Positions 1 through 7,880 are shown, counted from the stretch's first letter. The stretch: DNA of 12,152 nt from Tubulinosema ratisbonensis (GCA_004000155.1 RCSS01000286.1:1-12152), one strand, 5' to 3'. Numbers and translations: made by a program. Notes: generated by a model not told the origin, from the letters alone.

Positions 1-1550
1 CCACACACATTATAAACCTCTTCAACACATTCACTCAAACACTTTTCTAAATTATTTTCACATTCTCCTTCTAAATGAATTCTAATAACATCTTCTGTTC
101 CTGATGGTCTAACAAACCCTGTACAATCATATTTCTTTAAAATACCTTCCAAACTTACTTTTATACTTTTATCTTTTACCTTTAAAGCTAAATCTTTTAT
201 TGGATTAGGAATAAAATCTTCTTTTTCTAAATTTATCATTGATTCTATGACCAAATAATTTGACACTGCGTCACCTAAACTTAAAAGATTAATCAAGGCT
301 TTTTGGTGCTCAGTGCATTTTTCATAAACCTCTTCTTTGTAATGTAAAGCACCATGTCCATTTGGCTCAAAGAATAATCCAATATCAAATTGTTTTACTT
401 TTTTNATAAAGTTTTTTACTCCTGTCTCTGCTATTTCTACTTGCATAAACTGACTTAAAAATTTTATAGCTTTGCTGTTGGAGTAAATACTAAGCACACA
501 GCCTAATTTTACATTTGTAAAAATGTCTTTGAGTAATAATCCTAATTTTATGCATAATTTGTCACCATCTAAAAAAGTAAACTTTTTTCCTTTTTTAAAG
601 TAAATAATTCTATCTGCATCACCGTCAAAGGCTGCTTGCCAACTGTCTGGAATGTAATATAAAGGATTTTTACTGTTAATAATATAATCTGAGCCACACT
701 GATAGTTTAACAGGTCTCCAGTTAAGATTTTTATGTTAAGCTTGAGATCATTAAGAATCTTAGTACCAACTCCATAAGCAGTGTCTATGGGATGTAATGA
801 AAAATTGTTTATTTCTACATTAACATTTTCTTTCCTAGGTGGTGACATTTTTTCTACTTTTTTTAATGGTTCATTTTTAAAAGGATAGGTTTCTTCATTT
901 ATGCAATGAGTACAACAAAATGTTCTGTCTTCTTTAATTTCATTGGTTGATTTAAAATGTATTTTTGATTTGTTTTTCGTCAAAATTTGTAAATTATTCA
1001 ATAAAAAGGAAATGTACTCAAAATGTAAAACCACTTTGCCAGCCTTGTTAGTTTGTTTAGTCAAAAAATGAAGTTCTTGGGTAGATACAATGTGATGGTA
1101 GAAATAAGAAATACCTAGATGGTTTAGTAAGTCTATCACTGCGTGTGCCAGCTCAGGTGAAGAAGGCCTAGTGTCTCTTCCCAAAAGTATTTTAGAGTTT
1201 TTATCCAATTTTTCTGATATTTTTGATNTATTTATTTTACATATTTTTGCTAAATATTCTTCAAACATTTCCTTTAAGTTTATGCAATTTACAANCTCAT
1301 CACAAATTTTCTCATATTCTGTAGGAATAGATTCTCCGTTGTGGTCTATTAATTTTATACCATTATCATTTACAGGGTTATGAGAAGCAGTGATCATTAT
1401 TCCAATAGATTTATCTGTCTCTATCATCCTAATAATTGCTACCAATACTGTTCTTCTTATGGCATTTTTTAAGTCTAATCCGAAAGTATCTCTATAACCA
1501 GAGGTACCATAATGCATCTCTTTAGATGGTTTTACTATCCTTTCTAGCAT
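1..1550 (-). CDS. AGM1: Phosphoacetylglucosamine mutase, 3' end cut by window edge
   Basis: This enzyme interconverts GlcNAc-6-phosphate and GlcNAc-1-phosphate in the cytosolic UDP-GlcNAc pathway that feeds chitin and glycan synthesis. Reading the minus strand from the ATG at 1550 gives 516 open codons before the window ends. All phosphohexomutase signatures are visible: the N-terminal HYGTSGYR (residues 13-20), the phosphoserine loop ITASHNP with catalytic Ser56, GRDTRPS (124-130), the metal-binding DGDADR (309-314), the sugar-binding loop FEPNGHG (394-400) and the phosphate-binding loop FVRPSGTED (479-487). AGM1 rather than a phosphoglucomutase is indicated by TASHNP followed by NDNGIKL and by the eukaryotic-style C-terminus. 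Family members are about 540 residues, so only a short tail is missing. Single N bases at 405, 1228 and 1294 leave three residues undefined. No intron is seen. It is divergent from the paralogue starting at 1965. Confidence 0.95.
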   Translation of the reverse strand, partial: MLERIVKPSKEMHYGTSGYRDTFGLDLKNAIRRTVLVAIIRMIETDKSIGIMITASHNPVNDNGIKLIDHNGESIPTEYEKICDEXVNCINLKEMFEEYLAKICKINXSKISEKLDKNSKILLGRDTRPSSPELAHAVIDLLNHLGISYFYHHIVSTQELHFLTKQTNKAGKVVLHFEYISFLLNNLQILTKNKSKIHFKSTNEIKEDRTFCCTHCINEETYPFKNEPLKKVEKMSPPRKENVNVEINNFSLHPIDTAYGVGTKILNDLKLNIKILTGDLLNYQCGSDYIINSKNPLYYIPDSWQAAFDGDADRIIYFKKGKKFTFLDGDKLCIKLGLLLKDIFTNVKLGCVLSIYSNSKAIKFLSQFMQVEIAETGVKNFXKKVKQFDIGLFFEPNGHGALHYKEEVYEKCTEHQKALINLLSLGDAVSNYLVIESMINLEKEDFIPNPIKDLALKVKDKSIKVSLEGILKKYDCTGFVRPSGTEDVIRIHLEGECENNLEKCLSECVEEVYNVC

Positions 1551-1964
1551 AAAATAAAGTATTTTTTTTATTTATTTGTTTAAATCAAGTGACGTTTCAT
1601 AATTATTGCATTTATTTAATTTGTTTATTTTAATTTGGTTGGTAAAATACATATTTAATTTTGAAGGAATGTTTTTTTAGAAAATGTGTTTATTTTAAAT
1701 AATTTGTTTGTAAAAAATAGATTTATAACCCAAATATTTTCAATTTACTAAACATTTAAAGTATTTTGCATAATTTTAACATTTTATGATTTTATTAATT
1801 TAATCTTTTTTTATTTATAAAATATGTAAAGAAAAATAATTATTTTAATTTTTTATTGTTTTATTTAAAAATAGGATTAAATTAATTAAAAATTATATTT
1901 TTTTATTTTTAAATAAGAAAATAAGTATTTTTATTTTTTAATTTAGTAAAAATACCCCTCATTC
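1551..1964. promoter_or_regulatory. Shared divergent intergenic promoter region
   Basis: This 414-base gap separates the two start codons of the head-to-head AGM1 and AGM1-like genes, so the promoters of both must lie here or inside the genes. It is almost pure A+T, with long T and A runs, and I see no GC-rich operator. Many TATA-like strings occur, but the base composition makes them uninformative. The bases directly before the AGM1 ATG (TACTTTATTTT) resemble those before the ARF-like gene at 6416 (TACTTATTTT), which might be a start-proximal element. The other side carries a CCCC motif (1955-1958). Confidence 0.5.
1955..1958 (+). promoter_or_regulatory. CCC-type start-proximal motif
   Basis: A CCCC run sits six bases before the ATG at 1965, in the context TACCCCTCATTC. 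It stands out because the preceding several hundred bases are almost only A and T. CCC- or GGG-like motifs directly upstream of start codons are a described feature of microsporidian genes, so the motif supports this start and the lineage guess. The other three genes here lack it. Confidence 0.45.
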
Positions 1965-3203
1965 ATGAATTCAAAAAAGATTTTACCTAATTTACTAAGA
2001 AGGTTTTACCAAGACTTAAAAATACCATCAGAGACTGGTGAAATATTCAGATTAGCACTACTATCACATATAAGATCTTCTACCTTTGCAGCAAAATTTA
2101 TAGGATTGTATGTAACACCAAAACCTGTGATTATTGATCACACAGGTGAACAATTAGATGATACTTGGCAGAAATACCAAACAGAATTACTTATTACCAC
2201 AGAAGATTCATTACACATCACTTTAAATAGGATACACAGAAAAGTAGGTCAAATGAAAGATTTTGGGGATGGTCTTCCTTCCAGGATATTAATTTACACT
2301 CATCCCGTGTATAAAACAAAGCTACAAGAATTATTTGATATGCTAGAAAGTGAAATATTTTTCTATGATGAAGTTTTCTTTGCTCAGTTCTGTTTCTTTG
2401 TAAAACATTCCAATTTGAATGACAGTGTTTTAAATTACAAAAATTATTTACTTTATTTGACAAATTTAATTACTTTTTTAAGCAAAGATAATTTGGTAAA
2501 ACATTCACCAATCAAAACAAAAAGTAAGATAATTAATAAAATGATAGAAGAATTAAACCTTGATTTTAAGAATGATGATGTTTTATTTTGTGAATTAAGT
2601 GATGATGGGTTAAAATATTTTAAAAAAGGAAATTTAGTGGATACAAATAGTTTACTTGCTAAATTAGCCACTGAATTCTATAGAAGAGGAAAGAGTGTAG
2701 CAGTATTTTTGCCACCATGTGCTAACATTACATCTATAAAGTATTTAGAAACTGTTGCTAAAATTATCTCTAAGGAAGACGTGTCTTTGAAGGATTATAA
2801 AGATAATTTTGAAGTGGTTCTTTCTATAAACCAAAATAATTTGGTAAGTTTGGTTTCCAATCTTAAAGATTATGAGATACTTTGTACTTACGGCGATCCT
2901 TTAGTTTCTTACTTTATTTTTGATTATTTGGTTGACTTTTTTTCTGTTTTGTTTGAGGAATTACCTAATAGGTTTATAGAAATATCTATCAAAAATAAAG
3001 TAGAATGTGTTAAGTTTAACAAAGTAGATGAGTTATTAAGAAATAACAAATGTACAGGAAAGATTCAATCAGTGGATAAAAAGATTAAGATATTTGTGGA
3101 GGGAAGAAATCAAAGACAGGTGGATGAATGTGCAGTTGATATTGCACAATATCTTTATGATAATTGTGAAGGGGTAGGATATCATCCTGAGATAAATTAT
3201 TAG
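1965..3203 (+). CDS. AGM1-fold pseudoenzyme (catalytically dead paralogue)
   Basis: The 412-residue protein has a complete frame from ATG to TAG. By eye it aligns colinearly with the neighbouring AGM1. Residues 45-62, FIGLYVTPKPVIIDHTGE, match AGM1 SIGIMITASHNP...LIDHNGE, with about eight residues including the catalytic serine loop removed. ILIYTHP (108-114) takes the place of ILLGRDTRP. Around 209-222, CELSDDGLKYFKKG replaces AFDGDADRIIYFKKG. ANITSIKYLE (253-262) matches SNSKAIKFLS. The C-terminal CTGKIQSVDKKIKIFVEG (from 363) replaces CTGFVRPSGTEDVIRIHLEG. The fold landmarks persist, but the Ser, metal-binding Asp, sugar-loop and phosphate-loop residues do not. It is about 100 residues shorter than AGM1, mostly in the segment before the metal loop. 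It has no signal peptide or membrane helix. Mutase activity is very unlikely. An AGM1-binding regulatory role is inference. Confidence 0.8.
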   Translation: MNSKKILPNLLRRFYQDLKIPSETGEIFRLALLSHIRSSTFAAKFIGLYVTPKPVIIDHTGEQLDDTWQKYQTELLITTEDSLHITLNRIHRKVGQMKDFGDGLPSRILIYTHPVYKTKLQELFDMLESEIFFYDEVFFAQFCFFVKHSNLNDSVLNYKNYLLYLTNLITFLSKDNLVKHSPIKTKSKIINKMIEELNLDFKNDDVLFCELSDDGLKYFKKGNLVDTNSLLAKLATEFYRRGKSVAVFLPPCANITSIKYLETVAKIISKEDVSLKDYKDNFEVVLSINQNNLVSLVSNLKDYEILCTYGDPLVSYFIFDYLVDFFSVLFEELPNRFIEISIKNKVECVKFNKVDELLRNNKCTGKIQSVDKKIKIFVEGRNQRQVDECAVDIAQYLYDNCEGVGYHPEINY

Positions 3204-3660
3204 TGTATTAATAAATTAACAGGATGATGTATTGAATCATTTTTTATTATGTATTATTTAATGTAAAATAAATGTTTTTCTAAAAAGTAAAGAAAGTGTT
3301 TGCTAAAAAAACTATTGAAAACTTACAGGTGGTTAAAGTAAATAGATATTAAAAAATGTTTTAAGGATTTATTATGAAAAATTTAACTTCCTTTTTAAAC
3401 ATAATTATTTGAAAAGAATTTACTTTCACTTTTTTACATAATTAGTTAAAAAATGCTATCATTGCAATTTTAAATCAGAAGTTTTATTTTGTAAAACAAA
3501 AAAGTGATAAAAACAAATATTTTTATAATTTTTAAAAAATATATTTAATTAATGTTCGACTCTGGTGGTAGTTGAATTTAATTAAAAATTTTCTGTTGTG
3601 TTTTCTATAAATGGTATTGTTGTGTCCCGTGGGTCTTATACTATTCTTGAGATATTTTCT
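3204..3660. other. Intergenic sequence, no gene
   Basis: This is AT-rich spacer downstream of the AGM1-like gene. AATAAA-like strings near 3264 could serve as a polyadenylation signal, but such strings are common at this composition. From about 3550 the base composition becomes more mixed as the repeat-rich island begins. A GTTCGACTC string near 3554 looks like a tRNA T-loop, but no cloverleaf forms around it. Confidence 0.5.
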
Positions 3661-3746
3661 TATTGCTTAGGGATGAGAAATTCATACGAAAATCTTTTGC
3701 TATATTTTCTATATAAAATGTAATACCTAGTCACAAGAAACATAAT
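3661..3746 (-). repeat. Dispersed repeat copy A (possible LTR fragment)
   Basis: One of four related copies of a repeat of about 70-100 bp. Read on the plus strand it runs TTGCTTAGGGATGAGAAA, then TTCATACGAAAATCTTTTGC, then TATA and ATACCTAG. The last part, with AGAAACATA, continues as in copy D. It is the most diverged of the four. The plus-strand orientation matches copy B and the coding relic downstream at 4290-4807. Confidence 0.7.
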
Positions 3747-3822
3747 GTAAAATATATTTCTACAGAATTAAGCATAGAGCATGATATTGCGGGGCTTTCG
3801 GTGTTGTAGTAAAACGGGCCGT

Positions 3823-3845
3823 CCTTTTGTCATTTAGGCAAAAGG
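3823..3845. repeat. Perfect 7-bp hairpin
   Basis: CCTTTTG and CAAAAGG form a perfect inverted repeat around a nine-base loop. It lies inside the GC-richer island just before the left arm of the larger inverted repeat. No run of T follows, so it is not a simple terminator. It may be structural debris of a mobile element. Confidence 0.4.
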
Positions 3846-3866
3846 AAATCAATACTTCCTGTAACC

Positions 3867-4068
3867 AAAGCCTGCAGGGGAGGTTAGACTTAGGCAGTCA
3901 ATAGAGTGCACAGGGCTTTCACCTGCTAAAACCTACCACTTTTTTTTTGTTGCCTGGGGATGGGAAATCCATACAGAGATCTTTTCGCTATACCTTCTTT
4001 ATGAGAGTACTAAAACCTACCACGTGACCCCTATTTGCTACCTAAGTCTAACCTATCTTGCAGGCTTT
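3867..4068. repeat. Imperfect 38-bp inverted repeat enclosing repeat copy B
   Basis: The arm at 3867-3904 begins AAAGCCTGCA and contains AGGTTAGACTTAGG. The arm at 4031-4068 is its reverse complement, with 32 of 38 positions identical. Inside, the 14-mer CTAAAACCTACCAC occurs twice in direct orientation, at 3926-3939 and 4010-4023, bracketing dispersed repeat copy B. A third, diverged copy of the arm lies at 8819-8853 beside repeat copy D, in the orientation of the right arm relative to the element. This looks like element-associated sequence, possibly LTR or leader, that was partly duplicated in inverted orientation. It is not like any RNA gene I recognise. Confidence 0.75.
3940..4012 (-). 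repeat. Dispersed repeat copy B (possible LTR fragment)
   Basis: On the plus strand it reads T-run, GTTGCCTGGGGATGGGAAA, TCCATACAGAGATC, TTTTCGCTATACCTTCTTTA, AGTACT. The reverse complement matches copies C and D closely, including the core TATAGCGAAAAGATC and the tail GGCAACAAAAAA. It sits between the arms of the inverted repeat at 3867-4068. Confidence 0.85.
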
Positions 4069-4289
4069 AAGTACAGTAAAAAAATATTTTATAATATAGT
4101 TGTTGTGGTAACCAAATTAGATTATAAATTCAGGTATTTGATGAAATAATTGATTTGAATATTATTTAGGTGTTTTTAATAATTAGAAATGATAAAACTG
4201 CCCCTTTTATAAACAAAGTTCTAATTTATTATCCCCTAAAAATCATAAATAAAAATTTACCTAAAATAATTTCAAGTTTAAATTTTTAA

Positions 4290-4807
4290 GAGGCGATGAG
4301 CATATTATCCCTAGTGAACAACAATGCAAATTTGGCTCAAATTTCTTTTGTTTGAGGTATTTATTTTTGTTTTTATATGATAACTAAACAATTAATGAAT
4401 TATAAATTTGATAAAACAAGAGTAGATAAATGTTTATAATCGTTTAGGCCCGAATTAAAAGAACTTTTAGCGAGAATCATTAATCTTTCAAATGTTGTAA
4501 TTGCGAATGTTTCTTAATTTAAGAGGTATAAGAAATAGGGAAACAAGTTTATATTTCCTTCGGTTTATCAAGAGCATAAAAAAGAATGCAAATAAGAAGA
4601 AAATTACTCACATTGATTTCTAACAAGAAAAATTCACTTAAAACATATATAAAAGACATATTTACATGATGAGATAACGCAGTGAATTAAAGAGGAATTG
4701 TTATAGTGTGAAGACCATGCAAAGACGGATTTTACTAAAGTAGGTGTAGATCAAATACTTTTTGTCTGGCATATGGATCTAAAACCAAACTTCACAGCAC
4801 TTTTTTG
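4290..4807 (+). pseudogene. Stop-riddled retroelement pol relic (RNase H/integrase-like)
   Basis: One plus-strand frame shows protein-like composition for about 170 codons with no frameshift, interrupted by nine stop codons (4353, 4437, 4515, 4536, 4593, 4614, 4650, 4683, 4704). Recognisable parts include RPELKELLARIINLSNVV (from 4446) and FIFPSVYQEH (from 4548), which resembles the 'hv-P..y' lead-in to retroviral-type integrases. A following stretch has spaced histidines and ends IKEELL-stop-CEDH (4686-4718), resembling the end of the integrase HHCC zinc finger with the last Cys changed to His. A segment containing GVDQI follows. This order matches the polyprotein of Ty3/gypsy-like elements. 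The assignment is by eye, each motif is weak alone, and the frame beyond 4807 fades out. Confidence 0.4.
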
Positions 4808-6415
4808 AAAATTTTTTCTTACATTGCATATTCACGGTAAAATATTTAGATTATCATAATAAAAAGAATATAAAAATGTAATAACGTAAAACAGGCACAC
4901 ACATATACCAAGGCGAAACAGAATTTAACTTACACTACAGAGAATCTTTGGATATAATCTAAGTGCAGCTTCCAAGGTTTAAGTTAAAAGCTTCAAAGGT
5001 GAAAATATTACACTATTAATAATTATCTCAAAAATAGTAATTTAACCCATAAATAATAAACGCCCATTTAATTCTTATCTGTTAAAAGACTTTTTTAAGA
5101 TTGTAAAATAAGGAATATTTTTGAATCTTTCCATATTATTAATAGATGAGGTTTACTTTCATGAAACTAAAGTGGTTCATTAAACCAAGTTGCACATAAA
5201 CTGTGATTAAATTACTCCATTTTTTTCAGAATTAAATCCGATATAAGATGTTATGGGATATATTTTTAATTAATTGTTTTAATTTACTTGTTTCAGTAGA
5301 TTTTGATGACATTTTTGATAAATTATTAGAGCTATTAATAATTTAGAAAATACGATACTTACTTTGATATTTACTATGATCATATTAAAATATTTTTTGG
5401 TAAAGCTTTTAGTTCCGAGACTTTTTAAATAATCTTGAAAAACAATAAAATCGTTACACAATTATGAATTAAATTTAAATGCAAATTTGTGTTTACGTTT
5501 AAGGAAAAATTATAATGTTGTTTATAATTATGTAAAAATTCTCTAAAAAAACTATTAAAACGAATTTTTATTAAAATTTTCTTTATATATACAAAGGGTA
5601 TTAGTTATGTAATTTATAAAAAATAAATAAATTTTAATTTTTATTATCTTTAGCAAATAATGATTGTCAAATTTAATAAATAAAATTTATAAAAATAAAA
5701 AAAAATGTAATATTTAAAAAATAGTTTTGTAATATTTAGAATAAAGATTGTAAAATATAATGAATAATTTTGTGAAAATTTATGGGTAATAATTCTAACA
5801 GACAATATAAATATTTACATTTAATATTCTAATATTTACTATTTATATGGCTGTTATAACAATCCTGTCAAAAGAAAGTATAACAAAACAAATTAGTAAT
5901 ATTTTATATGTATTTTATTACTGTAATCCACTTATAAAAGAGTAGGATTAGTTAACATTTAAAATTTATATTTCATCCTTGTAATACTGACAATAAAAAT
6001 TAATTATTAAAAAATATTAATAAATTTATTTTTATGAATATTCATTTGTTGATCAATCATTGATACAAAGCTAAAAATTAATGAATTTTTCCTTGCATGA
6101 TTTATTACTTTTTTACTTGAAAATACATGTAAAAATAAAACAAAAACAATTTTATAAATTGTCAATTACATCTATTAAGTCTTTTAAAGAATAAATAAAG
6201 ATTTTAAAAAAATCAGTATATTTTTAATAATAATTCAATAAAAAAGAAATTTTATTAAATACAAAGAGTACAGTGTTACATTTTTACTTAAACATAAAAT
6301 TTATTATTTTAAAATTATTTATAAAAACCTGTTTTAAATAAATTTATTTTTAAAAGAATAATTTAAAAAAATAAATTTATTTTTATTAATTTAAAAAAAA
6401 TATTTTACTTATTTT
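4808..6415. other. Long AT-rich intergenic region, no supported gene
   Basis: No open frame with a plausible ATG start or protein-like composition is seen. The stretch 4870-4990 is somewhat GC-richer and may continue the decayed element upstream, but I cannot align it to anything. A 60-codon minus-strand frame at 5279-5461 begins only with TTG and lacks any family features. From about 5470 to 6415 the DNA is nearly all A and T, and the promoter of the ARF-like gene must lie in its right end. Confidence 0.5.
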
Positions 6416-6904
6416 ATGGGTACAATTTGTTCTTCTTGCACAACTAAAGAAACTTATAACATTGCACTAGTAAGCACAGACGAAGAAAAAAGAGCAACAG
6501 TTTACAAATACATGACCAAAGGTCACTTACCTCTTACAAAATATCAAGAAATTAGACTAACAAACTATAAACATAATTACAACCTAACAACACTAAATAC
6601 TGATGATTTGACCATGGATGTTTGGGAAGCTTACTTGAAATTTTCAAAAGCAACTTTTTTTGTGTGTGACTTAAACAAATCAGCTGACTTTGTGGTAGAA
6701 AAAGTTTTTGAAGAGTATGTATCTAATTTTATTAAAAATAATTATATTATTGTGGTGATGTGTTATTCTGATAACCCTGTTACTATATTTGATAATTATT
6801 CAGAACTAAATTCTTTTAAGCTTGTGTGTATTAAAACAGAGGATGATGAAATGAAGAAGTTAAAAGAAGCTTTTGCATGGATGGAAAAAAATATTAAAAA
6901 ATGA
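6416..6904 (+). CDS. ARF-family-like protein lacking GTP-binding motifs
   Basis: The protein is 162 residues, close to ARF length (about 180). The N-terminus MGTICSSC fits an N-myristoylation signal (Gly2, Ser6) with cysteines at 5 and 8 that could be palmitoylated, so it is probably membrane-attached. The body follows the ARF pattern: strand and P-loop region NIALVSTDEEKRATVYKYM (15-33) against the family's ILMVGLDAAGKTT; WEAYLKFSKATFFVCDLN (70-87) against the ARF stretch after switch 2; IIVVMCYSDN (111-120) at the NKxD position; C138 near the SAK-like motif; and the final helix LKEAFAWMEKNIKK (149-162). The P-loop GxxxxGK[ST] has become STDEEKRAT, WDxGGQ has become LNTDDL, and NKxD is lost. 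Nucleotide binding is therefore unlikely. The role is unknown; a trafficking adaptor or effector decoy is inference. Confidence 0.65.
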   Translation: MGTICSSCTTKETYNIALVSTDEEKRATVYKYMTKGHLPLTKYQEIRLTNYKHNYNLTTLNTDDLTMDVWEAYLKFSKATFFVCDLNKSADFVVEKVFEEYVSNFIKNNYIIVVMCYSDNPVTIFDNYSELNSFKLVCIKTEDDEMKKLKEAFAWMEKNIKK

Positions 6905-6930
6905 ATTAATTAANNNNTCTATTTAAAACT

Positions 6931-7147
6931 TAAATTTTGATAAAAAACATGTCATAATCTAAAATTTTACTTAAAAGTAATGTTAAAGTTTGATAAAAAA
7001 CATGTCATAATGTAAAACTTTGATAAAAAAACATGTCATGATGTAAAATTTTAGTAAAAATGTAATGTTAAATTTTGATAAAAAACGTGTCATAAATTAA
7101 AACTTTGTCAAAATGTGATGTTAAATTTTGAAAAAAAAATATCTTAA
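6931..7147. repeat. Minisatellite with two interleaved unit types
   Basis: There are eight consecutive units. Long units of 27-31 bases carry TTTGATAAAAAACATGTCAT (from about 6935, 6988, 7018 and 7073, with a decayed last one at 7122). Short units of about 24-25 bases, of the type TAAAATTTTACTTAAAAGTA, start near 6960, 7044 and 7098. The order is long, short, long, long, short, long, short, long. The array fills the gap between the 3' ends of two convergent genes, so both transcripts could run into it. Four N bases at 6914-6917, just before it, suggest assembly trouble. Confidence 0.85.
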
Positions 7148-7171
7148 ATTTTTTATAAGTAATTTATTATT

Positions 7172-7555
7172 TTAATTAAATTCTCCTTTTTTAAAAATAC
7201 CTTTACTTTCCCAAACTCTTTTAAGCTCAACAAACTTTTTATTCAACTCCTCAAAACAAACACTGTCAGCCAAATCATTCTTAAATTTTTTTGTAACAAA
7301 CCTATAAAAAGAGAAAAAGATATCAGATTGGTATCTCTTTTCATTCTGTAAGATTTCATTACAGATATAATAAAGAAGTAGTTTATGGAATATGTTAGAC
7401 CGATTGTAAACAAATTCAAAGCATTCTATTATCTCTTTCTCGTATGTTTTGTTTGATAAGATNTACAATGACAGTGTTTGCATGTCTCTTTGGGTAAGTG
7501 ACAGTGATTTTAGTGAGTAAAGGAGGTATTCTTTTGAGACTGTTTTTATTGGCAT
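7172..7555 (-). CDS. CTD-interacting domain (CID) protein, Rtt103/RPRD1-like
   Basis: The 127-residue protein is essentially one CID, the all-helical fold that binds the phosphorylated C-terminal tail of RNA polymerase II and couples transcription to 3'-end processing and termination. Residues 17-33, SLSLTQRDMQTLSLxIL, match the helix 1-2 signature of RPRD1/Rtt103 (S-Q-x-x-[IV]-Q-T-L-S). KLLLYYICNEILQNEKR (58-74) matches the family's K-L-x-x-L-Y-L-x-N-[DE]-[IV]-[IL]-Q-N-S-K-R core. RVWESKGIF (113-121) matches the closing helix R-x-x-x-[IV]-W-x-x-R-x-[VI]-[YF]. Fungal and animal homologues have further coiled-coil sequence after the CID; here almost nothing follows. An in-frame stop 21 bases upstream supports the ATG at 7555. 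One N (7463) makes residue 31 undefined. It converges with the ARF-like gene. Confidence 0.8.
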   Translation of the reverse strand: MPIKTVSKEYLLYSLKSLSLTQRDMQTLSLXILSNKTYEKEIIECFEFVYNRSNIFHKLLLYYICNEILQNEKRYQSDIFFSFYRFVTKKFKNDLADSVCFEELNKKFVELKRVWESKGIFKKGEFN

Positions 7556-7880
7556 AAGTTTGTAAAAAATAATTTAATAAAAATTTAAAAATAATTAANN
7601 ANTTTTTTAGTGACAGTGTTTTTGGCAAATAAGTTTATAAATTGTTAATTGACAGCTTTGTTTATTATTATAAACTATAAACACATTTGAATCACCAAAA
7701 AATTTTTAAAATAATAAATGTATTGAAAGCTGTATGATTTGATACTTATTTATCAAAAAAGTGATAAATTTTCCATATTTTATATCTAAAATAATTTTTC
7801 GAATTTTAAATAGTCCTTAATATTTTAAAAAATATGATTATTGTGGTAGTAAGTGATTACATACTGTAGTTGTTTAATTT
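7556..7880. other. AT-rich intergenic sequence upstream of the CID gene
   Basis: This should contain the CID gene promoter. It has N bases near 7599-7602 and no open frame worth calling. AGTGACAGTGTTTTTGGCAA near 7609 resembles AGTGACAGTGATTTTAGTGA inside the CID gene (about 7496-7515), a short local similarity of unclear meaning. Confidence 0.4.

Noticed and set aside
1171..1383. Plus-strand 70-codon open frame
   Set aside because: It lies entirely inside AGM1 on the opposite strand and is a shadow of it.
2218..2671. Two minus-strand open frames (81 and 72 codons)
   Set aside because: Both are antisense shadows of the AGM1-like gene with no family features.
3545..3575. GTTCGACTC, resembling a tRNA T-loop
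   Set aside because: The flanking bases do not form the five-pair T stem, and no D-arm or anticodon arm is found on either strand.
3971..3980. ATACAGAGA inside repeat copy B, as in the U6 snRNA core
   Set aside because: The other three copies of the repeat lack ACAGAGA, and no U6 5' or 3' stem-loop context surrounds it. It is a chance match in a repeat.
5279..5461. 60-codon minus-strand open frame
   Set aside because: It starts only at TTG, has AT-driven composition (I, K, F, N), and shows no motif or neighbour support.
6300..6420. Palindromic AAATAAATTTATTTTT strings before the ARF-like gene
   Set aside because: Such A/T palindromes are expected by chance at this composition. There is no evidence of an origin or operator.
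7416..7628. 70-codon minus-strand open frame with undefined residues
   Set aside because: It overlaps the CID gene in another frame and crosses N bases.
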